Shown: in pieces, positions 7,288 through 10,774 of the stretch
Layout: each line of letters begins with the position of its first letter
How positions within the stretch are numbered: the stretch's first letter is position 1
Assembly: GCA_014804185.1 (NCBI GenBank)
Contig: JAAVAG010000134.1
Location: 1 to 10,774, forward strand
DNA from: Lachnospiraceae bacterium
Lineage (GTDB): Bacteria; Bacillota; Clostridia; Lachnospirales; Lachnospiraceae
Length of the DNA: 10,774 nucleotides
Direction: 5' to 3'
Notes under the pieces: model-generated
What the model saw: the letters and a program-made list of their open reading frames with translations, nothing else
Databases searched by the model: none
Told to the model about the DNA's origin: nothing
Made by a program: the position numbers and the translations under genes

Positions 7288-7316
7288 TTGACAATACTTT
7301 GGTTCAGGAATATGCT
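7288..7316 (+). promoter_or_regulatory. Promoter of the YefM/YoeB-type module
   Basis: TTGACA (7288-7293) and TATGCT (7311-7316) are separated by exactly 17 bp. Transcription would start near 7323, only about 15 nt before the antitoxin ATG at 7338, at the edge of its AAAGGAGAG ribosome binding site. Upstream, 7266-7293 is rich in short symmetric pieces (two GTAC tetramers, repeated AATATT), a plausible site for autorepression by the antitoxin. That is expected for the family but not proven by the sequence. Confidence 0.5.
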
Positions 7317-7337
7317 ATAGGAAAGGAGAGCAGTTAT

Positions 7338-7589
7338 ATGATAGCAACCAATTTTTCAAACGTAAGGAACAATTTTAAAAAAGTATGTGACCGTGTTGTA
7401 CAAGACTCTGATATTGCTATAATTACAAGAAAAAATGATGAGAATGTGGTGCTTATGTCTCAGGCGCAGTATGATAATCTGATGGAAAATCTGCATATAA
7501 GGGAAAGCAAAGCAAATTACGAATGGCTAAAGGAATCTGTCAGACAGGCGGAAGATGGAAAACTTATCAGGTTTGATGTGGAGGATTAG
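7338..7589 (+). CDS. yefM: YefM/Phd-family antitoxin
   Basis: Antitoxin of a type II module: an 83-residue protein that binds and neutralises the toxin encoded next to it and normally represses its own promoter. MIATNFSNVRNNFKKVCDRV (residues 1-20) matches the YefM/Phd N-terminal DNA-binding fold. IAIITRKNDENVVLMSQAQYDNLMENL is the typical I-T-R-x-x-x-E-x-x-V-L-M-S-x-x-x-Y-x-x-L core. The acidic C-terminus (KLIRFDVED) is the usual toxin-binding tail. The ATG at 7338 was chosen because AAAGGAGAG lies 7 nt before it and the resulting length matches E. coli YefM (83 residues). An in-frame ATG at 7263 would add 25 residues unlike the family. The stop is 2 bp before the toxin ATG, so the two are translationally coupled. 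Confidence 0.92.
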   Translation: MIATNFSNVRNNFKKVCDRVVQDSDIAIITRKNDENVVLMSQAQYDNLMENLHIRESKANYEWLKESVRQAEDGKLIRFDVED

Positions 7590-7591
7590 CA

Positions 7592-7846
7592 ATGAATGTA
7601 TCTTTCACAGAGAATGCCTGGGAAGACTATCTTTACTGGCAGAAGATGGATAAAAAGATTGTCAGAAGAGTGAATGAATTAGTGAAAGACATAAAGAAAA
7701 GTCCGTTCGAAGGAAGTGGAAAGCCAGAGCCGTTGAAATATGATCTGGCTGGAAAGTGGAGCAGACGAATTACTGATGAACATAGACTGGTTTATCAGGC
7801 TGATGGAGAAAATATAATAGTTTACACTTGCAGATATCACTATTAG
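7592..7846 (+). CDS. yoeB: YoeB/Txe-family mRNA interferase toxin
   Basis: Ribosome-dependent endoribonuclease toxin of the RelE superfamily, which cleaves mRNA in the ribosomal A site when freed from its antitoxin. At 84 residues it has exactly the length of E. coli YoeB. The known catalytic residues fall at the same numbers: Glu46 (KPEPLKY), Arg59 (WSRRI), Arg65 (DEHRLVY), His83 and Tyr84 at the C-terminal RYHY. The N-terminal MNVSFTENAWEDYLYWQKMD and the GKPEPLKYDLAGKWSRRI block are family hallmarks. Nothing indicates inactivation, so the module appears intact. The local sequence is more A+T-rich than the flanking genes, in keeping with a mobile accessory module, but no integration scar was found. 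Confidence 0.95.
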   Translation: MNVSFTENAWEDYLYWQKMDKKIVRRVNELVKDIKKSPFEGSGKPEPLKYDLAGKWSRRITDEHRLVYQADGENIIVYTCRYHY

Positions 7847-7881
7847 GAGATTTGAAATGTACATCGAGAGGAGAATGAGAG

Positions 7882-8496
7882 ATGGAAATTTTATTTGTCA
7901 CGGACTTTGTGTGTCCTTACTGCATTATAGCCAAGGAGGCACTGCGGCAGGCGCTTGCCGAGACGGGCGTGCGGGCGAAGATCAAAATACAGCCCTATGA
8001 ACTGACGCCGGAGCCGGGAAAACAGGTGGATACCTATCACGACGAAAAGCGAAAGGAGCGGTATCAGGCGCTGCTGGAACCCGCAGCAGAACTTGGGCTG
8101 GATGTAAAATTCCCGCCTGCCGTAGTGCCGCGTCCATACACCAGGCTGGCATTCGAGGGCTGGCATTATGCGGAAGAAAAGGGCGTGGGGGACGCATATG
8201 CGGACAGTGTTTACCGGGCTTATTTTATAGATCAGCAGGATATCGGCCAGATTTCTGTGCTGACTGCGCTGGCGGAACACGTGGGACTGGAGCCCCAGGC
8301 GTTTGCGGAGGCGCTTACGGAGGGACGCTATACGCAGGCGCAGAAAGAGGCAATAGCGTATTCCCAGGAGGTACTTCGGGTGGAATATGTTCCTACGATC
8401 TCTATTGACGGAGAGCAGATTACCTTTGAACCATACCGGAAAGAAAACTGGGTGAAGTTTTTTCGGGAGAACGGGAAAGAAAATATATGTGAGTGA
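7882..8496 (+). CDS. DsbA-family thioredoxin-fold oxidoreductase (FrnE-like)
   Basis: A 204-residue protein with a thioredoxin fold carrying a large helical insertion, as in the DsbA/FrnE/2-hydroxychromene-2-carboxylate isomerase group. The redox motif CPYC is at residues 11-14 right after the first strand (MEILFVTDFVCPYC), and the cis-proline loop is at Val170-Pro171 (EYVPTISIDG). There is no signal peptide or lipobox, so it should act in the cytoplasm, unlike periplasmic DsbA. Likely roles are thiol-disulfide exchange or redox/metal stress protection; the substrate is unknown. GAGAGGAG precedes the ATG by 8 nt. It begins 35 bp after the toxin gene with no terminator or obvious promoter between, so it may be cotranscribed with the module. 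Many relatives are annotated simply as DsbA family protein. Confidence 0.88.
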   Translation: MEILFVTDFVCPYCIIAKEALRQALAETGVRAKIKIQPYELTPEPGKQVDTYHDEKRKERYQALLEPAAELGLDVKFPPAVVPRPYTRLAFEGWHYAEEKGVGDAYADSVYRAYFIDQQDIGQISVLTALAEHVGLEPQAFAEALTEGRYTQAQKEAIAYSQEVLRVEYVPTISIDGEQITFEPYRKENWVKFFRENGKENICE

Positions 8497-8499
8497 AAC

Positions 8500-8556
8500 A
8501 AAAAAGGAGACTGTGACCAATAGGTCACAGTCTGGGACCAATAGGTCACAGTCTCC
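8500..8556 (-). terminator. Rho-independent terminator of the MFS gene
   Basis: A 13-bp perfect stem (GGAGACTGTGACC at 8506-8518 with GGTCACAGTCTCC at 8544-8556) is followed, on the minus strand, by TTTTTT (8500-8505), so it terminates leftward transcription of the MFS gene. An alternative compact hairpin pairs 8509-8518 with 8523-8532 around an AATA (minus strand TATT) loop. In the rightward direction the stem is not followed by T residues, so it is at best a weak terminator for the oxidoreductase gene. Confidence 0.8.
8515..8554. repeat. 19-bp direct repeat within the terminator
   Basis: GACCAATAGGTCACAGTCT occurs at 8515-8533 and again, identically, at 8536-8554, a period of 21 bp. Each unit contains its own GACC-AATA-GGTC inverted repeat, so two hairpins are nested inside the larger stem. 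It looks like a local duplication of the right arm of an ancestral terminator hairpin. Confidence 0.85.
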
Positions 8557-8572
8557 CTCAAGCAAACCGATA

Positions 8573-9739
8573 TTATTGATTTGTTGTCGCCTGTCTGCGG
8601 CTAAAAGACTTCAGGCTGATCAGATACAGAATCATCCCGAACATACAGAGAAATCCGCCGAAGCACATTGCGGCGCTCAGATCCAGATCGGCCAGTTTTC
8701 CGAAGACAAGATTTGTAATGATCGCCAATAAACTGCCGATCAATGAATTCATACTGAGCGCGGTTGCGCGGTCAGTCGTTGTGATTGCCTTATTTTGCAG
8801 TTCTGTTCCCAGCGGGGACATCAGTCTGTAACTGACGCTGACCAGGAAAACGCCGAAGATCGAGACAAGAGGGGCTTTCGTACAGGCCAGCATCAGGCAG
8901 GATAGACTGCAGATGACAAAAAGGAGAGCCCCGAAAAAACGGGGATTCAGTTTTTTCGTGAGAGGGGCGGAAAATACGCTGATCAGGCCGGAAAATGTGA
9001 TGAAAATATAGATGCCGGAGATCAGTCTGACTGACATCCCTGCCTTTGTGTATTGAAGCTGATTGAAAAACACGGTGATGGTCTGATTGACTTCACTGAA
9101 AAACGAGACGGCAATGATCAAGAGAAACAGACGCCGGTTCAAAAGAGTTTCTTTCAGAATGCTAAGCGAATGTCTGACGGATGCCGGTTTTTCTCTTTCA
9201 GCGTCTTTCACCTCCCGCAGTCCGAAACTCAGGACTGCCGCAATGCCGTAACTGACAATGGTCAAAAAGGCGGCTGTCCGGTAATTTTCCCCGATAAAGA
9301 TCAGATATATGACGGCGGAGGACAAAATTCCGGCCGTTCCGCAGCTGTCAAAAATTCCGAAAGTGCGCTGAGAATCCCTGTTGCTGCAGGATAAATACAG
9401 GATACTTGTGTCTACTCCTGAAAGGCCGGAAAGCACCACGGCAAGCAGCACCCTTTCCGAGAGGAAACCTGCAAAATTCTGTGACTGCCAGAAAATGATC
9501 TTGGAGATAAAAAACAGAATGTTGCAGACGATCATCGTTCGTCTGTAGCCGATGCGGTCCGCCAGAATGCCCCACGGGATCTCAAAGACAAGAGAAAGGG
9601 CCAGTGAGATACTTTCTATCAGCGAGATCTGAAAAACAGAAAGCCCCGCTGCCTGACGGTACAATGTGGCGATTGACGAGTAAAAAACCATACCCTGAAA
9701 AAAGGATATGGCATACATAAGAAAAAGATTTCTTTTCAT
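8573..9739 (-). CDS. MFS transporter
   Basis: A 388-residue integral membrane protein of the major facilitator superfamily with about 12 predicted hydrophobic segments in two halves. The diagnostic motif A lies in the loop between segments 2 and 3: G57-I-L-A-D61-R62-I-G64-Y-R66-R67. A degenerate counterpart (GKLADLDL, from 347) appears in the second half. The hydrophilic centre at ~174-200 (LREVKDAEREKPASVRHSL) is the usual cytoplasmic loop. Such short MFS proteins in Firmicutes are mostly proton-driven exporters of drugs or metabolites, but no residue pattern here fixes the substrate. AAAGGATGG precedes the ATG by about 7 nt on the minus strand. It is divergent from the methyltransferase gene. 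Having an exporter next to a methyltransferase recalls resistance loci, but this is only suggestive. Confidence 0.9.
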   Translation of the reverse strand: MKRNLFLMYAISFFQGMVFYSSIATLYRQAAGLSVFQISLIESISLALSLVFEIPWGILADRIGYRRTMIVCNILFFISKIIFWQSQNFAGFLSERVLLAVVLSGLSGVDTSILYLSCSNRDSQRTFGIFDSCGTAGILSSAVIYLIFIGENYRTAAFLTIVSYGIAAVLSFGLREVKDAEREKPASVRHSLSILKETLLNRRLFLLIIAVSFFSEVNQTITVFFNQLQYTKAGMSVRLISGIYIFITFSGLISVFSAPLTKKLNPRFFGALLFVICSLSCLMLACTKAPLVSIFGVFLVSVSYRLMSPLGTELQNKAITTTDRATALSMNSLIGSLLAIITNLVFGKLADLDLSAAMCFGGFLCMFGMILYLISLKSFSRRQATTNQ

Positions 9740-9775
9740 GAAAACACCATCCTTTATAAGCTATTTGAACACAAC

Positions 9776-9804
9776 AAAAAGGCCATGTAATTGACAGCCA
9801 TGGC
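9776..9804 (-). promoter_or_regulatory. Terminator-like hairpin in the MFS 5' leader region
   Basis: On the minus strand GCCATG (from 9804-9799) pairs with CATGGC (from 9787-9782) across an 11-nt loop and is followed by C and TTTTT (9776-9780). This lies 37 bp upstream of the MFS start. No leftward gene precedes it within the divergent gap, so it may be a leader attenuator of the MFS gene. The stem is only 6 bp, and I found no confident promoter upstream of it. Confidence 0.35.
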
Positions 9805-9874
9805 ATGTATGAGACTTTTTGTGTGTATCAAATCGGATGGCGCATATATGTTACCTCACATTTTAGTTATTCTG

Positions 9875-9894
9875 AAATCCATTATAAAGGATTT
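9875..9894. promoter_or_regulatory. Operator-like palindrome over a -10-like box
   Basis: A perfect 6-bp inverted repeat, AAATCC (9875-9880) and GGATTT (9889-9894), flanks ATTATAAA, which includes the -10-like TATAAA at 9883-9888. It lies about 50 bp upstream of the methyltransferase start. No good -35 box is present at 17 bp, as might be expected of an activator-dependent or weak promoter. The 205-bp gap between the divergent genes holds nothing else I can recognise apart from the leader hairpin. Confidence 0.35.
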
Positions 9895-9944
9895 GACTTA
9901 CAGAGGTCAAGTTTTTGGGGAGATTATTCCAAGGAGGCATGCAA

Positions 9945-10673
9945 ATGAAACGGATTTTTGAAAGAGTGGAAAAAAACATAGATCACCTGGTGGAGCAGGA
10001 CGTCCTCTGGTCGCAGTGCGTTTCCGATGAGGAGATGCAGAGTGCGAAGAACGGAAAGATCGATCTGCACCTGACGCAGACAAGGAAAATTCCGGAGGAC
10101 TGGCTGCCCTCCTCTGTGAAAGGACTGAAAATTCTCTGCCTTGCGGGAGCGGGAGGGCAGCAGGCGCCCATACTTTCCATGGCGGGTGCGGATGTAACGG
10201 TGATCGACCTGTCGGAGAAAATGCTGGAGAAAGACAGGCAGATGGCGGAAAAATATGGTCTGGATATCAGGTGTGTGCACGGCAACATGTGCAGTATGGA
10301 ATGCTTTGCGGACAATACCTTTGACATGATTGTGAATCCGGCGTCCCTGATGTATGTACCGGATGTTTCCGTGGTATTTCAGGAGTGCAGCCGTGTTTTG
10401 AAAAAAGGCGGCTGCATCATCCTGGCGGCTCCGGCTCCCGTGGTTTACCTGTGCGACTGGGTGGAGGAAGGCGGTTATTATAAAGCATGCAATCGTATGC
10501 CGTACAGATCCTATGAACATGACGGTCAGGGAGAGTGGATTGAGTTTGGTCATACCATGGAGGAATATCTGGGCGGACTGCTGGCCGCGGGATTTTGCAT
10601 CAGCGGCTATCTGGAGGAGCAGCTTGAGGATATCACGGAACTATATTTTCTGGTAAAGGCAAATAAGAGATAA
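9945..10673 (+). CDS. Class I SAM-dependent methyltransferase
   Basis: A 242-residue soluble protein with the Rossmann-like fold of methyltransferases that use S-adenosylmethionine. The glycine-rich cofactor loop is at residues 63-72 (ILCLAGAGGQ). The acidic residue that binds the ribose ends strand 2 (VTVIDLSEKML, Asp88). GNMCSM at 113-118 is the adenine-side loop, FDMIVNPASLMYV (126-138) is the motif IV region, and VLKKGG (151-156) is the usual post-motif. The acceptor is unknown; the closest general type is the UbiE/Methyltransf_11 group acting on small molecules. ATG 9945 was chosen because AGGAGG (9932-9937) lies 7 nt upstream; ATG at 9939 is too close, and an upstream in-frame TTG has no support. 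It is transcribed away from the MFS gene across a 205-bp gap. Confidence 0.9.
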   Translation: MKRIFERVEKNIDHLVEQDVLWSQCVSDEEMQSAKNGKIDLHLTQTRKIPEDWLPSSVKGLKILCLAGAGGQQAPILSMAGADVTVIDLSEKMLEKDRQMAEKYGLDIRCVHGNMCSMECFADNTFDMIVNPASLMYVPDVSVVFQECSRVLKKGGCIILAAPAPVVYLCDWVEEGGYYKACNRMPYRSYEHDGQGEWIEFGHTMEEYLGGLLAAGFCISGYLEEQLEDITELYFLVKANKR

Positions 10674-10774
10674 CGTACCTGGATTGCAGGACAATGGCGG
10701 AAAGAAAATGATATAGAAGATCCGCATGCCCCCGGTTCAAGCGGCACAGTGAAAAGTCTGGTGAAAAGGTTGAA
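10674..10774 (+). other. Unassigned right-edge sequence
   Basis: I see no start codon with a ribosome binding site and no terminator hairpin here. The frame of the methyltransferase stays open after its TAA (10671-10673) to the window edge, reading RTWIAGQWRKENDIEDPHAP and onward. That could be chance over about 33 codons, a remnant, or the lead-in to a gene beyond the edge. I do not recognise the translated sequence. Confidence 0.3.

Noticed and set aside
7259..7291. Eleven-codon mini-ORF (MNGTEYCTKY) upstream of the antitoxin, after AAGGAGAG
   Set aside because: The spacing to the ribosome binding site is long, it overlaps the proposed -35 box, and the predicted transcript starts downstream of it.
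7891..8565. 224-codon minus-strand open frame opposite the DsbA-family gene
   Set aside because: The plus-strand frame has CPYC, the cis-Pro loop and a ribosome binding site; the antisense frame has none of these and runs through the terminator hairpin.

Overview
The window looks like a chromosomal segment of a Gram-positive anaerobe of the class Clostridia, most likely Lachnospiraceae. The signs are a large lipoprotein/solute-binding-protein family, an archaeal-type aspartyl-tRNA synthetase, a UPF0597 cysteine desulfidase-like enzyme, strong AGGAGG-type ribosome binding sites and TTGACA/TATAAT-like promoters. The assignment is inferred from gene content; there is no rRNA or other phylogenetic marker here.

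Layout. (a) 1-3910, plus strand: two tandem paralogous genes for large lipoproteins that join a beta-propeller-like N-terminal half to a family-1-type extracellular solute-binding domain. The first is cut by the left window edge. The second has a complete lipoprotein signal but is interrupted by one in-frame TAA. A third, tiny C-terminal relic of the same family lies at 5765-5860, about 1.9 kb away. (b) Between copy 2 and the relic sits a divergent pair: an archaeal-type aspartyl-tRNA synthetase (minus strand) and a small stand-alone protein resembling domain III of elongation factor Tu (plus strand). Their shared 191-bp intergenic region carries two opposed promoters and a striking set of three copies of one ~15-bp element, two direct and one inverted. 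(c) 5870-7150, minus strand: an L-cysteine desulfidase-like enzyme (UPF0597, SDH-alpha fold). (d) 7338-7846, plus strand: a complete YefM/YoeB-type toxin-antitoxin pair with all the expected YoeB catalytic residues, followed by a DsbA-family thioredoxin-fold oxidoreductase (7882-8496). (e) 8573-9739, minus strand: an MFS transporter, ending in an elaborate repeat-containing terminator between it and the oxidoreductase gene. (f) 9945-10673, plus strand: a class I SAM-dependent methyltransferase divergent from the MFS gene. The last 101 bp show no confident gene.

Most of these genes are unrelated single-gene units; there is no obvious multi-gene pathway. The most unusual parts are the divergent aspartyl-tRNA synthetase / EF-Tu-domain-III-like pair with its repeat array, embedded in a decaying tandem lipoprotein family, and that family's propeller-plus-binding-protein architecture. 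No tRNA, rRNA, CRISPR array, transposase or integrase gene was recognised.
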